DNA of 52,739 bases from Flavobacterium sp. (GCF_004211145.1 NZ_SEBS01000025.1:1-52739); one strand, 5' to 3'; numbered from the stretch's first letter, positions 17,701 to 26,479 are shown. Notes: a model not told the origin generated them from the sequence alone. Numbers and translations: made by a program.

Positions 17701-18782
17701 GATTCGATCAGGTTCTTATATTGGTTTTGGATGTGGACCTGATGCGTGATATCCTGTCCGATGCCGATGAAAAGATTCTCGGAATACTGCTTGTCTTTCC
17801 ATTGGATGTATTTGTACTCGCCGTTGCTGCATCGTAATTTCCGGATGTAAAGGCGTTCGTCTACGTAATTTTCGTGGTAATCCAGTCCGATGAATTCCGC
17901 ATCCTCAGTGAGTTTCCAAAAGTTCAGGTCCATGACTTCGTTCGGCGTGTAACCCAAAATTCGAATAACGCTTTCACTGCAGAACAGCACTTCGCCCCGC
18001 TTATTCGTCGCAATCGTAAGCGAATTTCCCTTGTTCACGATTTCGTTCGCAAACAGGAATTTGTCTTTGGTATTGAGGATTCCGATGTGCTTCGTGTAAT
18101 GGAAAACCGTCGTGATCAAACAGGCGTTGAATAGGATCGCCACGATCTGGTCGTCGAGCAGCGAGGTGATCAGCAAAGCGAAAAGCGTGATGAACAGGAC
18201 CACGACGAAAATCAAATATTCGCGTATGTTCTTGAACACGTTATACGAGAAGAAATAAATCAGGATGAATTCGGTAAGCGTAATGATCTCGAACGGCATC
18301 GCGACGAGTTTGTAGGTAACGTAGGTCAGGTAAAAGACGAACGCGCCCAGGAAAATCATACGGATATTTTTGGCGAGAAAGCGCGATCGGTCGGTCGCAA
18401 AATAAAGTCCGAGCAAAATCAGGCTGAACGTAATGTTCTCGGCGAGTTCGCTTTTGTTCCGGACCGAAAAGAACTCGAGGAAGATCTCGGTCACAAAGAA
18501 GATGATCCCGAAAAAAAGCAAGTAAAGCCGGAACTGTTCGAGGTTGATGTCGATCTCGGAATAATTCGAAACGAAATCTTTATTGAAGCGCGCTTTCCGG
18601 TTAAAAGTCAGATATAAAAGTACGCCCGTCAACACAAGCATCAACGCCAGGAACCAAATCTGGGTGTAGAACCGTTCGTCGGCCGGAACGCCTTGCACTA
18701 AAGCGCTACCTTGCGAGGCGAAGGCTTTCCCGCCGACAGCGAAAAACAAAGTCAATGTGGAAACAATTTTCGCGATGCGCAT
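14745..18782 (-). CDS. Membrane hybrid histidine kinase with PAS, GAF and receiver domains
   Basis: A 1345-residue sensor. The order is a signal-like leader (1-22), about seven to eight membrane helices to about 230, two PAS domains (about 245-350 and 355-470), and two GAF domains (about 490-640 and 660-825). A third PAS/PAC (about 840-960) ends in [12 protein letters not shown]. Then come HisKA with [10 protein letters not shown], HATPase with DTGIGI and GTGLGLA, and a C-terminal receiver with [13 protein letters not shown], phospho-acceptor Asp in LVFMDVQMP, and IALTAGT. As a hybrid kinase it passes phosphate to its own receiver, and the output partner is not in the window. It leads a probable operon with the metallopeptidase and a small protein. 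Confidence 0.93.
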   Translation of the reverse strand: MRIAKIVSTLTLFFAVGGKAFASQGSALVQGVPADERFYTQIWFLALMLVLTGVLLYLTFNRKARFNKDFVSNYSEIDINLEQFRLYLLFFGIIFFVTEIFLEFFSVRNKSELAENITFSLILLGLYFATDRSRFLAKNIRMIFLGAFVFYLTYVTYKLVAMPFEIITLTEFILIYFFSYNVFKNIREYLIFVVVLFITLFALLITSLLDDQIVAILFNACLITTVFHYTKHIGILNTKDKFLFANEIVNKGNSLTIATNKRGEVLFCSESVIRILGYTPNEVMDLNFWKLTEDAEFIGLDYHENYVDERLYIRKLRCSNGEYKYIQWKDKQYSENLFIGIGQDITHQVHIQNQYKNLIESASDIIYETDRHGNYTYVNPFTQQILGYSADEFYQKHYSVLIREDYREKVRAIYLKAPKNRSFYPVQIFPFVKNDGESLWVSQSVTIKRNDFGKIIGFSVIARDITHVKSLEDEKSRKERKVNRYNETLQSFATKSFSGQETLDDILKHILTVSAESLHVDRAGYWDYEPQKIHCLSLYRKGNADFHGGQILNRKNYPVYFSALEKERQVVASKVYEDEKTVELCADYIPANNIRSLLDTPIFINGEITGIICFESVENHCKWDSEDIGFARSVSDLTAIAIESHMRLEAEKNLAYKTELLSAITRNTGKFLMSRNTDELFAGILNSVGKVTNVDRISFFVANERNQTIQQKHRWMGPTEGITQPNPVLQELPYEMVHDIIESMKAGRPYHSVVSRIENRTTRELLQKLNSTSLLSLPLFIKQKLYGMVVFDVTTEREWTDDEITILESLAGNISLAIERNINETISNESEEKFRLLANNIPGTVYLLNADDSVEYLNDDIEKLTGHSREEFMQHGFKFSSLVYEDDRDEVFRIRKQGLIDRESFHLEYRITHKSGKIVWVEEFGDVIVRNENVEFVEGILLDITERKRNESAIKEKELAEAANRAKSEFLANMSHEIRTPLNGIIGFTDLLMKTNLENIQRQYMNTVNQSATALMEIINDILDFSKIEAGKLELSAEDTDLLRLCNQITKLIEYESRIKNLEVKLSIHENVPRCILVDEIRLKQILINLMSNAVKFTEKGSIELTVRVLEMQSENVKLHFSVKDTGIGIRKSNQEKIFDAFSQEDSSTTKKFGGTGLGLAISNKLLGLMDSELQLKSTYGQGSTFFFEVTLGLADNCDFDPMSQNPNAQSLKNGNFADEQMRILIVEDNKINMLLAKTLIRKIMPQAIIFECFDGQQAVDEFMNVKPDLVFMDVQMPVMNGYEAAKEIRKFNVSGIPVIALTAGTIKGEKEKCLQAGMDDYITKPIVEEDIREVLQTWSRKKEA

Positions 18783-18929
18783 TGAGTTGAGTTAGGTTCA
18801 ATGGATAAATGTAGTAAAATATGTTAAAAGTGAAGTGGTTGTTGAAAAAATGGTGAGCGACAGGAAGTTGGACTGGAGGGAAACGCTGTTTTTGGGAAAC
18901 GCTGACTGCAGATCGACTGTTCTAAAATA

Positions 18930-18964
18930 AAAAAGCAGGAGAACCGACTTGGTTTCCTGCTTTT
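18930..18964 (-). terminator. Rho-independent terminator (possibly bidirectional)
   Basis: GCAGGAGAACC and GGTTTCCTGC pair with one mismatch. T-runs on the minus strand (TTTTTTATT) and on the plus strand (CTTTT) flank the stem. It lies 19 bp downstream of the membrane-protein stop at 18983. Confidence 0.8.
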
Positions 18965-18982
18965 GATCGTATGGATTTTCGA

Positions 18983-19783
18983 TCAGTAGTCGAGTGTGCC
19001 GATCTCGTCCATCTCGGCGGTTTCCTCTATTCCGACCGAGTTTTTATAGATGCTGTAGTAGATCGCCATCATGATTGGGATCGTAAAACAGACACCGATG
19101 CAGAAGCCGATAAAACCCAATAACGCGAAAATGATCCCGACAAGCAGCAATCCAAAAATAACGAACGGGCGTTTGAACACAAGCATCACGCTCCCTTGGA
19201 TCGCTTCCAAAGGTTTTAGGTTTCCGAAGATGATCAACGGCACCGCCATCACGGTAACGAACGAGATGAGCAGATTGATTCCCATGCCGACCAATCCCAT
19301 CACAAAATCCTGCGGAAATGCCATCTGGATCGCAGTCGTGATGAAAATCGAAAAGAACGAAACGATCAGCGCTTCCACGAAAAGCGGAACGAAATAAGGC
19401 GCTTTATAACACGCGAACGCATCCCCGACAGAAACGTCTTCGCCCTTGTCGGCCAACGCTGCCATTCGGATAAGGCTTGCCGAGAACGGGTTGCCCAAAC
19501 CGGCGATCACGCATGTTGCCAAAACATAAATGATGCGTCCGACGATCGAAAAATCGCCTTCGCTGATATTCGCCAAATACGAAATGTCATTTCCTGCCGA
19601 CATGAAAATTCCCATGCCGCCAAACGCAAGCGCGAATGCGACGATAAAAAATAATATCAATGCAAGCCCCGACATCAAAGCCGTGCGTTTATACACTTCA
19701 AAGGCGTCGTTGAACGTATTCCCGAAGTCGAGTTCGTAGCCTTCCGATTTGATTTCCTCAAGGCGATCGAGTGTAGTTTTCAT
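18983..19783 (-). CDS. Integral membrane protein, unknown function
   Basis: A 266-residue protein from the ATG at 19783; an upstream in-frame start at 19804 adds seven residues but begins less plausibly. After a hydrophilic N terminus of about 30 residues there are five to six hydrophobic segments rich in Gly, Ala, Ile and Phe. A typical region is KRPFVIFGLLLVGIIFALLG. The C terminus is acidic. It resembles the DUF975/glycerophosphodiester-phosphodiesterase membrane-domain class of flavobacterial proteins, but I cannot name it with confidence. Confidence 0.75.
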   Translation of the reverse strand: MKTTLDRLEEIKSEGYELDFGNTFNDAFEVYKRTALMSGLALILFFIVAFALAFGGMGIFMSAGNDISYLANISEGDFSIVGRIIYVLATCVIAGLGNPFSASLIRMAALADKGEDVSVGDAFACYKAPYFVPLFVEALIVSFFSIFITTAIQMAFPQDFVMGLVGMGINLLISFVTVMAVPLIIFGNLKPLEAIQGSVMLVFKRPFVIFGLLLVGIIFALLGFIGFCIGVCFTIPIMMAIYYSIYKNSVGIEETAEMDEIGTLDY

Positions 19784-19827
19784 GTGCTGTTGTTTTGGCG
19801 GCAATTATACGATTTTTTTCGTCGGTT

Positions 19828-21156
19828 TCAGAGCCATTTCAGCCATTTTCTAAGGATTTCGACCTTGTTTCCGTAAGGCGCGTATCGCAGCGGAATGTCG
19901 AGCCACGTCGCTTTTCGCGTAATCGCTTTTTTATGCGTGAAAGTGTCGAAACTGCGCCTTCCATGATACGCGCCGATTCCCGAATGTCCGACGCCGCCAA
20001 AAGGCAACCGGCTGTTCGCGAAATGGATCACGACGTCATTTATGCAACCGCCGCCGAACGGATATTTCTTGACGATATGTTTCGCGAAATCCGAATCGTC
20101 GGTAAACACGTAAAGCGACAGCGGTTTTTCATACAATGTGATGATTCGGTCCAGATCGCTTTCAGAATCGTAACCCAGAACGGGAAGTATCGGCCCGAAA
20201 ATCTCGTCTTTCATCAACTCACTTTTCCCGTTGGTTTCATCGATTATCGTGGGCGAGACGTAAAGCGATTCCTTGTCGTATTGTCCGCCGTGGACGACTT
20301 TTTCGCTTTCGATCATATCGACAAGACGCTGCCAGTGTTTCTCACTCACGATGCGCGCCAGGTCAGCCGATTCTTGCGGATTTTCGCCGTACGCCAGAAC
20401 GATTTCATCTTTTAAGAATTGGATGAATTTCGTCTTAATCGACGATTCGACCAAAACATAATCGGGTGCGATGCAGGTTTGCCCCGCGTTTATGAATTTT
20501 CCCCAAACGATGCGTTTCGCGGCGAGTTTCAGATTTGCCGAGGCCGCGACGATGCATGGATTTTTGCCGCCGAGTTCGAGTGTCACGGGCGTGAGGTTTT
20601 TGGCCGCGGCTTGGGCGACTTTTTTCCCGACCGAAACACTTCCCGTGAAGAAAATGTAATCCCAACGGCGTTCAAGCAATTTTTCGGCTACATCGGAACC
20701 GCCCTGGAAAACCTCGACATCGGTCGGATCGAAAACTTCCGAGACGATTTGTGAAATGAGCGATGATGTGTTCGGTGTCAATTCCGACGGTTTCAAGATC
20801 ACGGAATTCCCGGCCGCGTATGCAGCTATCGTGGGCAACATCGCCAAATGAAACGGATAATTCCAAGGCGAAATGATGAGCACGTTTCCGTAAGGTTCCT
20901 TGAGCAGATGATCGATGGATGGAAAGTTCAAGATCGACGGAAAAACCATTTCGGTCCTCGACCAGGATTTGATGTTCCGGATCGTTTGCTTCAATTCCGA
21001 CATCACAAAATGCGTCTCGCTGAGCACGGCTTCGAATCCCGGTTTTTTGAAATCATCGTAAAGCGCCTTGACGATCGCATCCTCGCGAACGGTCAGGACG
21101 TGCAGTAATTTCTTAAGTGTTTCCTTGCGTTGACCGACGGTCGTCTTTGGGTTCAT
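19828..21156 (-). CDS. Aldehyde dehydrogenase (class 3-like)
   Basis: An NAD(P)-dependent oxidation of aldehydes to acids is expected. The 442 residues match the short ALDH3 type. Catalytic residues are visible: Asn in SPWNYP (about 99), Glu in TLELGGKNP (about 194) and the nucleophile Cys in AGQTCIAPD (about 228). The cofactor-loop motif FFTGSVSVGK is at about 169. The C terminus ends in a basic, aromatic stretch (RKWLKWL) that may touch the membrane, as in fatty-aldehyde dehydrogenases. The ATG at 21156 is preferred over a TTG two codons upstream. Confidence 0.92.
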   Translation of the reverse strand: MNPKTTVGQRKETLKKLLHVLTVREDAIVKALYDDFKKPGFEAVLSETHFVMSELKQTIRNIKSWSRTEMVFPSILNFPSIDHLLKEPYGNVLIISPWNYPFHLAMLPTIAAYAAGNSVILKPSELTPNTSSLISQIVSEVFDPTDVEVFQGGSDVAEKLLERRWDYIFFTGSVSVGKKVAQAAAKNLTPVTLELGGKNPCIVAASANLKLAAKRIVWGKFINAGQTCIAPDYVLVESSIKTKFIQFLKDEIVLAYGENPQESADLARIVSEKHWQRLVDMIESEKVVHGGQYDKESLYVSPTIIDETNGKSELMKDEIFGPILPVLGYDSESDLDRIITLYEKPLSLYVFTDDSDFAKHIVKKYPFGGGCINDVVIHFANSRLPFGGVGHSGIGAYHGRRSFDTFTHKKAITRKATWLDIPLRYAPYGNKVEILRKWLKWL

Positions 21157-21182
21157 ACCCAAATATAGTCAGAAAATGCGAA

Positions 21183-22535
21183 CTAATCGAGTTGGAATCC
21201 ATAGCCTATGTATGCGTCGGCCTGTTTATTGTCGGACGCCAAATTCGTGATGATCGAGCCCGACCCGATATAGAATCCGTACGCGCGAACGCCGATTCCG
21301 CCTGAGATTCCTGAAATCTCGTTGCTCGCCCACGATGACCAGACCTCGAAATTCTCCAGCGCGAAACGTGGCGTGATCGAAATTACGTTTTGATATGTGA
21401 TCTGGTCGTTCGCCTCGTCGTCATTGAGTTTCTGTTGCATGTAGATCGACGCGAAGAATTTGGGCACGATCTTGACATCGGCGTATGCTGAGAAAACCGC
21501 TGGCAGTTTGACCTTGAAATCCGTCTGGGAGTTTTCAGTTCGGTCAAGGTAACCGCTCGCGAGCAACAAATCCTCGATTTCCTCGAGGCTGTCGACGTTT
21601 TGGAATTGGTTCAAATCAAGTGCCTGTCCGCCTTGGACCGACAAGACATAGTTCGTCGAGGAATTATTCGCCGACTTGAATTTCATCGCGCCGAGGTTTC
21701 GAACCGAAAGCCCCGCGTTGATTTTATATTTTCTTGGGTCAGATTCATCGACCCAACGGTAATTTACGCCAAGATCGGCTGCGACTCCGCCGAGCCGTCC
21801 GAAAAGCGAACTCGTGTAATCGCCGAATTTCGTAAAATCCTCACCTAAATTTCCTGAATATGCGATGTTTAGATTCGCTTGCGCATCGGTCAGCGTGACC
21901 TGGCCGAGATTGTTGTTGATCGTACCCGAGAATCGGTCGGCGCCCATGTTCGCATACGATGCCGGGAAAAGCAATTTGAACGTCGCGCCCGCGCTGAATT
22001 TGTGCGTGCCGTCGTCATAGAAATTGTTCGCGGCCGAAAGACCGATCTCGCCCCAGGTAGTTCCATTGACGCGTTGGTTGAAATTGTTGTCGATCGTGGT
22101 CGAACCGTTGATTAAGGCGTTCAATGTCGCCGTGGAGACCGCATCCCCGATTTTCACATCGACATCGACCAGATCGAGTTTCGCGTAAGCACGGGACGTC
22201 AACGCGAACGTCCATTTCTCGACTTTGTAAGCGAATCCGGGGCCGAGGATTTCACCGTCGAAACGCAGGTTGACGGCGTCGGTTCCCCTGAAAATCAAAT
22301 CCTCGAAATTCTCGCTGCCGAACAGATCATTGAATCCGATTTTGTTGTTGTTAGCATTCGCACTCACGGCCAAAACCTGGATTTCGTATTTGGAGTCGAA
22401 GTTGGCGAATTCGGCCGGATTAATGCCTGCGTGGATCATTCCCGTGCGTTGGGACGTGTTCATCCCGGCGAATTGTTGCTGCGCGAAAACGACGGAACAA
22501 CTTGATAAGATAAAGAGTGCGACAATCGTTTTCAT
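21183..22535 (-). CDS. DUF5723-family outer-membrane protein
   Basis: The 450 residues start with a signal peptide (about 1-19, cleaved before QQQFAG) followed by an alternating, Gly/Asn/aromatic-rich sequence typical of a beta barrel. The opening stretch GMNTSQRTGMIHAGINPAEFA with the NPA motif is characteristic of DUF5723/FadL-like proteins of Bacteroidetes. The C terminus, IGYGFQLD, is barrel-like. The role is unknown; transport or a structural envelope role is plausible. It lies 20 bp upstream of the aldehyde dehydrogenase and could be cotranscribed with it. Confidence 0.82.
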   Translation of the reverse strand: MKTIVALFILSSCSVVFAQQQFAGMNTSQRTGMIHAGINPAEFANFDSKYEIQVLAVSANANNNKIGFNDLFGSENFEDLIFRGTDAVNLRFDGEILGPGFAYKVEKWTFALTSRAYAKLDLVDVDVKIGDAVSTATLNALINGSTTIDNNFNQRVNGTTWGEIGLSAANNFYDDGTHKFSAGATFKLLFPASYANMGADRFSGTINNNLGQVTLTDAQANLNIAYSGNLGEDFTKFGDYTSSLFGRLGGVAADLGVNYRWVDESDPRKYKINAGLSVRNLGAMKFKSANNSSTNYVLSVQGGQALDLNQFQNVDSLEEIEDLLLASGYLDRTENSQTDFKVKLPAVFSAYADVKIVPKFFASIYMQQKLNDDEANDQITYQNVISITPRFALENFEVWSSWASNEISGISGGIGVRAYGFYIGSGSIITNLASDNKQADAYIGYGFQLD

Positions 22536-22751
22536 AGGCGGCGGATTTTAGTTTGAAGCTACCAAATGAAACGAAAATGTGCTTTACAGTATTGCCGCGC
22601 GCGATTGCATAATTACGCGTTTTTATTACACGGCTTTCAAAATCGAAATCCGAAAAACAGGCGAATCTAAAATCCGGACAAACTTCTTTTTCGCTTGTCC
22701 GACCACGCGAATCGCATAGGACGAAGTATCGAATCAGCGCACTATTTCCGC

Positions 22752-23447
22752 TCAGACGCTAACCGATTTCCACAAAACGTCCTCAGGAACGGGCGCGGTA
22801 ATTTCGATGGGCTCCTTTTTTACGGGATGGATGAATGACAACTTCCGCGCGTGTAGATGAATTCCGCCGTCAGGATTGCTTCGGTCGAAACCGTATTTGA
22901 GATCGCCTTTTATCGGAGAACCGATGGCCGAAAGTTGCGAACGGATCTGATGGTGTCGACCCGTGTGCAAGTTGATTTCCAACGCATAATAATTGTTGAG
23001 TTCTTTTATTACTTTATAGTCGAGGCTCGCCATTTTGCTGTCGGGAACTTCTTTGGGAAAGGCTTTTGAGGTATTTGATTTTTCATTGCGCTTCAAATAA
23101 TGCACGAGATTGTCCTGACTTTTAGCGGGTTTGTTCTTTACGATCGCCCAATATGTTTTCTCGGTTTCACGGTTTTTGAACATTTCGTTAAGCCTTTCGA
23201 GCGCTTTTGAAGTACGCGCGAATACCACGATTCCCGTCGTCGGACGATCCAATCGGTGCACGACACCCAAAAAAACGTCTCCGGGCTTTGCGTATTTATC
23301 CTTGATATATTCCTTCACCACTTCCGACAGCGGTTTGTCGCCGGTTTTATCACCTTGTACGATATCGCCTACGCGCTTGTTGACGACGATGATGTGGTTG
23401 TCTTCGTGGAGGATTTGGAGGTTTTGGGCGGTGGAGAGGGTTTTCAT
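22752..23447 (-). CDS. RluA-family pseudouridine synthase
   Basis: The 231-residue protein isomerises uridine to pseudouridine in rRNA or tRNA. The catalytic motif HRLDRPTTGIVVFART places the essential Asp at 67. The family ending GGIHLHARKLSFIHPVKKEPIEI is present. It lacks an S4 domain, like RluC/TruC-type short members. In flavobacteria a gene of this type is, as I recall, often beside panB; here a four-helix-bundle gene separates them. Confidence 0.9.
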   Translation of the reverse strand: MKTLSTAQNLQILHEDNHIIVVNKRVGDIVQGDKTGDKPLSEVVKEYIKDKYAKPGDVFLGVVHRLDRPTTGIVVFARTSKALERLNEMFKNRETEKTYWAIVKNKPAKSQDNLVHYLKRNEKSNTSKAFPKEVPDSKMASLDYKVIKELNNYYALEINLHTGRHHQIRSQLSAIGSPIKGDLKYGFDRSNPDGGIHLHARKLSFIHPVKKEPIEITAPVPEDVLWKSVSV

Positions 23448-23458
23448 TTTTGGATATC

Positions 23459-23974
23459 AGATTGACAGATTTCAGATTGACAGATTGGAATCGGCGATTA
23501 ATTGACGAGTGTCATTTTGAATTTGTGAGTCATTCTTATAATGTCACGAAGTTTGGTTGTTAAAGATTGAATTTCTAAGTCCGAAATGTAATTCAAATCA
23601 TGACAAATCAGCAACTGCGTTTCGACTTCATAAGCCGAACCTAGCGAAATTTCGATAAAGCGACAAAAGTCCTTATTTGAACTTCTGGACGAACCTTCGG
23701 CGATATTTGACGGAATCGAAACTGCCGCTCTTCGCAACTGATTCATCAATCCGAATTTTTCGACATCAGGAAATGATTGGGTTGTCCGATAAATATCAGT
23801 ACAAAATTTTCGACTGAGTTTCCAAATCTGTAAATCTCTAAATCTATGCATAGTAAAAGGCGTTTAAAATTGTATATGGCTTGTATTAAACTGGCGTCAA
23901 TAATCTCAAATCTGTAAATCTGCAATCTGTAAATCTGAAAATCTGAAATCTGTCAATCTGAAATCTGTCAATCT
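23459..23974. mobile_element. Putative 516-bp element: four-helix-bundle gene between perfect 28-bp inverted repeats
   Basis: Bases 23459-23486 are an exact reverse complement of 23947-23974 over 28 bp (unit AGATTGACAGATTTC). The right arm continues inward as a longer array of AATCTGT/AATCTGA units from about 23905. The only gene inside is the four-helix-bundle protein. No clear target-site duplication is visible at the outer ends. The arms are short-period repeats, so independent growth of two arrays is possible, but the exact inverted match supports a unit that arrived or duplicated as one piece. Confidence 0.5.
23498..23851 (-). CDS. Four-helix-bundle protein (S23/IVP family)
   Basis: A 117-residue soluble helical protein. 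The N-terminal motif FRDLQIWKLSRKF and the central NIAEGSSRSSNKDF...FIEISLGSAYEVETQLL stretch identify the S23/23S-rRNA intervening-sequence protein family. These form homopentamers and are related to the Avd accessory protein of diversity-generating retroelements. The cellular role of stand-alone members is unknown. The first codons read ATTTAGAGATTTACAGATTT, which is strikingly like the flanking repeat arrays. Inverted repeats enclose the gene. It lies between an rRNA/tRNA modification gene and panB, not in rRNA. Confidence 0.92.
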   Translation of the reverse strand: MHRFRDLQIWKLSRKFCTDIYRTTQSFPDVEKFGLMNQLRRAAVSIPSNIAEGSSRSSNKDFCRFIEISLGSAYEVETQLLICHDLNYISDLEIQSLTTKLRDIIRMTHKFKMTLVN

Positions 23975-23980
23975 AAAAAT

Positions 23981-24799
23981 CTAATATTGTTCCTTCTCAT
24001 TCGGAAAATCCCCAGCCTTAACGTCCTCATGGTATTGCGCCAAAGCACCCGTCATGATATCCCACAAATTCGCATAACGACGCAAAAATCGCGGGCTGAA
24101 TTCGTTGTTCATGCCAAGCATGTCGTGGATCACCAAAACCTGTCCGTCGACGCCACCGCCGGCCCCGATGCCGATCACGGGAATTGAGATACTCTCGGCC
24201 ACTTTTTTGGCGAGAGCCGCGGGAATCTTTTCGAGCACGACCGCGAAACAACCGATTTTTTCGAGCATTTTCGCATCCTCGACGAGTTGCTCGGCCTCGG
24301 CTTCTTCCTTGGCGCGAACCGTATACGTCCCGAATTTATAGATCGACTGGGGCGTCAAACCCAAATGTCCCATAACGGGAACTCCCGCGTTCAGGATTTT
24401 CTTGATCGATTCCTTGATTTCGATGCCGCCTTCGAGTTTCAACGCGTGTGCGCCACTTTCCTTCATGACGCGGATAGCCGAACGAAGCGCTTCCTTTGGG
24501 TCTGATTGGTAACTCCCGAACGGCAAATCGACCACGACCAAAGCGCGACCCACGGCGCGAACCACTGACGACGCGTGATAAATCATCTGGTCAAGCGTGA
24601 TCGGCAACGTCGTTTCGTGTCCGGCCATCACGTTCGAGGCCGAATCTCCTACGAGAATCACGTCGACGCCCGCCGTATCGACCATTTTGGCCATCGTAAA
24701 ATCATAAGCGGTAAGCATTGAAATCTTTTCCCCGTGCGCTTTCATCTCGATCAGCGACTGGGTTGTAATGCGTTTGTAGTCTTTTTTGGCAACTGACAT
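23981..24799 (-). CDS. panB: 3-methyl-2-oxobutanoate hydroxymethyltransferase
   Basis: PanB makes ketopantoate from 2-oxoisovalerate and methylene-tetrahydrofolate, the first step to pantothenate and coenzyme A. The 272 residues match the family. Signatures are [27 protein letters not shown] with metal-binding Asp and Glu residues, [19 protein letters not shown] and the C-terminal [21 protein letters not shown]. Start is an ATG preceded by TACCTTTA (24823-24830 on the minus strand), a near match to the -7 element. No other pan genes are adjacent. Confidence 0.96.
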   Translation of the reverse strand: MSVAKKDYKRITTQSLIEMKAHGEKISMLTAYDFTMAKMVDTAGVDVILVGDSASNVMAGHETTLPITLDQMIYHASSVVRAVGRALVVVDLPFGSYQSDPKEALRSAIRVMKESGAHALKLEGGIEIKESIKKILNAGVPVMGHLGLTPQSIYKFGTYTVRAKEEAEAEQLVEDAKMLEKIGCFAVVLEKIPAALAKKVAESISIPVIGIGAGGGVDGQVLVIHDMLGMNNEFSPRFLRRYANLWDIMTGALAQYHEDVKAGDFPNEKEQY

Positions 24800-24833
24800 G
24801 GTTTGTTTTTTTTAGAGGAATGTAAAGGTAAGG

Positions 24834-24873
24834 GAATTATGAATTATAAATTATGAATTATGAATTGTGAATT
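24834..24873. repeat. Heptamer array GAATTAT
   Basis: Five to six units (GAATTAT, AAATTAT, GAATTGT) in one direction just upstream of panB, adjoining the hairpin-bearing element at 24879. Confidence 0.8.
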
Positions 24874-24878
24874 TGATT

Positions 24879-25003
24879 TGGGCGTTGCGCGGCGAGATAA
24901 AAGCTGATCGCATTTATCTCGCCGCGCCGGGCTTTCGGCACTCGCTGTTGCGGCTCATGCTTCGCGCGCAACGAGCTCAAACAACTGCCTCAATCCCTAA
25001 CGC
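24879..25003. repeat. REP-like intergenic element with a 15-bp perfect stem
   Basis: The element opens with GGGCGTTGCG and ends with CCCTAACGC. Near its left end GCGCGGCGAGATAAA (24887-24901) pairs perfectly with 24913-24927 around an 11-base loop. The right half contains GGGCTTTCGGCACTCGC and CAACTGCCTCAATCCCTAACGC-like sequence. It is GC-richer than its surroundings. I recall similar GGGCGT...CCTAACGC elements as dispersed repeats in flavobacterial genomes. With the GAATTAT array it fills most of the 337-bp gap between panB and the next gene. Confidence 0.65.
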
Positions 25004-25041
25004 GGACAGATTCCCAATGTACGTACGTGTAACAAATGATG

Positions 25042-25049
25042 TATTTTTG
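25042..25049 (+). promoter_or_regulatory. -7 element ahead of the NTF2-like gene
   Basis: TATTTTTG matches TAnnTTTG. The start of transcription would be near 25055, leaving an untranslated leader of about 80 bases. No -33 box is evident. Confidence 0.35.
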
Positions 25050-25136
25050 CACTAAGTTATATATTCAAAAAGTTTCGGATTTCGGGTCTAGCGTTGTCAT
25101 GCTAACTCGAAACCCTAAACGCCAAACAAAAAAAAC

Positions 25137-25571
25137 ATGAAAAAACTACTCATTCTAGTCACGCTCATCGTTGCCCAAACCACATTCGCCCAAGATATCG
25201 CGATCAAGAAAACGATAGAGGATTTCTTCGTCGCCTTCCATGCGAAAGACACGATCGGACTCAAAAAGACGTTCTCGAAAGAATTGGTCCTGCAGTCGAT
25301 CGCAGAGAAGAAAGAAGGCGCGATAGTTTCGACCGAATCGGTTTCGGGATTTTTGAAATCGATCGGATCGGTGCCCGCCAACGTCAAACTCGAAGAGCGA
25401 TTGCTGTCGTGGAAGATAGAGCAGGACGGAAGCATGGCGCATGTCTGGACGCCTTACGAATTTTACATCGACGGAAAATTAAGCCACAAAGGCGTGAATT
25501 CGTTTTCGTTGTTCAAGGCTGCTGACGGCTGGAAGATCATTTATTGTGTCGATACGCGCAGGTTGCCTTAA
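25137..25571 (+). CDS. Secreted NTF2-like (SnoaL/DUF4440-type) protein
   Basis: A 144-residue protein with a signal peptide (1-18, cleaved before QDIAIKK). The remainder has the NTF2 fold pattern: a helix (TIEDFFVAFHAKDT), a central sheet and the closing GVNSFSLFKAADGWKIIYCVDTRR strand pair. Such proteins may bind small ligands or be enzymes; no catalytic residue can be assigned. It is followed 90 bp later by the NYN protein on the same strand. Confidence 0.82.
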   Translation: MKKLLILVTLIVAQTTFAQDIAIKKTIEDFFVAFHAKDTIGLKKTFSKELVLQSIAEKKEGAIVSTESVSGFLKSIGSVPANVKLEERLLSWKIEQDGSMAHVWTPYEFYIDGKLSHKGVNSFSLFKAADGWKIIYCVDTRRLP

Positions 25572-25660
25572 GGAGTGCCTGAGTGCCTGAGTCGGATCTT
25601 TTCAAAAAAACGAGTACCTTCACGCGGCGACTAAACGCGATTCGGATGAAGCACAACACA

Positions 25661-26458
25661 ATGGAAAAAAACAACTTCAATATAGCCGTTCTCATCGACG
25701 GCGACAATGCCCAACCCAAACTTCTGGGCGCTATGCTCGAGGAAGTCTCGAAATACGGAAAAGCCACGATCCGACGCATCTACGGCGACTGGACGATGCA
25801 GCAGATGAACGGCTGGAAGGAAATCATAAACGAATATTCGTTCAATCCGGTGCAGAAATTCGCATATACGTCGGGCAAGAATTCCACTGACAGCGCGCTC
25901 ATCATCGAAGCCATGGACATACTTCACGGCAAGAACATCGACGGTTTCTGCATCGTTTCAAGCGACAGCGATTATACGGGTTTGGCCAAACGCATCCGCG
26001 AGGAAGGCATTTTCATGATGGGAATCGGGCAAAAGAAAACCCCGAAAGCATTCGTGCAGTCGTGCGAAATCTTCACGTTCAGCGAAAACATCCTCAACGT
26101 GCCACAACTTAAAGGCGCCGCCGAACCTGAAGTCATCGAAGGCGACCTTAAACCTGAAAAACTCGATCTGGCGTTCATCGACAAGGCATTCGACATTTCA
26201 TCGACCGAGGGCGAAGAAGAAGTCTATATTTCAAAACTCGGCCTTACGCTTCGCAAAATCGACCCGAGTTTCGACCCGCGCGCCTACGGTTTCAAAAGCC
26301 TCACGCAATTGTTCCGCAGCCTTCCGACGTATTCGGTCTTGCACAACGAACAGAATCCTATGGTAAAGCGAGAAATCGTCGCGGCAAAACCAAAGCCGTC
26401 CAGAAAACTGCGCAACCTTAAAACCAAGCCGAACGACCGTTCGAAAAGCGCCGAATAA
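25661..26458 (+). CDS. NYN-domain ribonuclease-like protein with C-terminal LOTUS/OST-HTH domain
   Basis: The 265-residue protein starts with NIAVLIDGDNAQP, the NYN (PIN-like nuclease) motif with a catalytic Asp pair. Further acidic residues sit in KNSTDSALIIEAMDIL and VSSDSDYTGLAKRIRE. After an acidic linker the region YISKLGLTLRKIDPSF...YGFKSLTQLFRSLP is an OST-HTH/LOTUS RNA-binding fold. The Lys/Arg-rich tail may also bind RNA. The ATG at 25661 is chosen because it fits the domain edge; an ATG at 25646 and a GTG at 25583 are alternatives. The target RNA is unknown. Confidence 0.88.
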   Translation: MEKNNFNIAVLIDGDNAQPKLLGAMLEEVSKYGKATIRRIYGDWTMQQMNGWKEIINEYSFNPVQKFAYTSGKNSTDSALIIEAMDILHGKNIDGFCIVSSDSDYTGLAKRIREEGIFMMGIGQKKTPKAFVQSCEIFTFSENILNVPQLKGAAEPEVIEGDLKPEKLDLAFIDKAFDISSTEGEEEVYISKLGLTLRKIDPSFDPRAYGFKSLTQLFRSLPTYSVLHNEQNPMVKREIVAAKPKPSRKLRNLKTKPNDRSKSAE

Positions 26459-26471
26459 AGCGATACTTGCG

Positions 26472-26479
26472 TAATTTTG
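26472..26479 (+). promoter_or_regulatory. -7 element ahead of the sigma54 response regulator
   Basis: TAATTTTG is a full TAnnTTTG match 16 bp before the TTG start, implying a very short leader. A -33 box is not clear. Confidence 0.35.

Noticed and set aside
24904..25000. tRNA-like or other RNA gene in the GC-rich element after panB
   Set aside because: Only one long stem is visible, with no cloverleaf, anticodon arm or CCA-type end; a repeat element explains it better.
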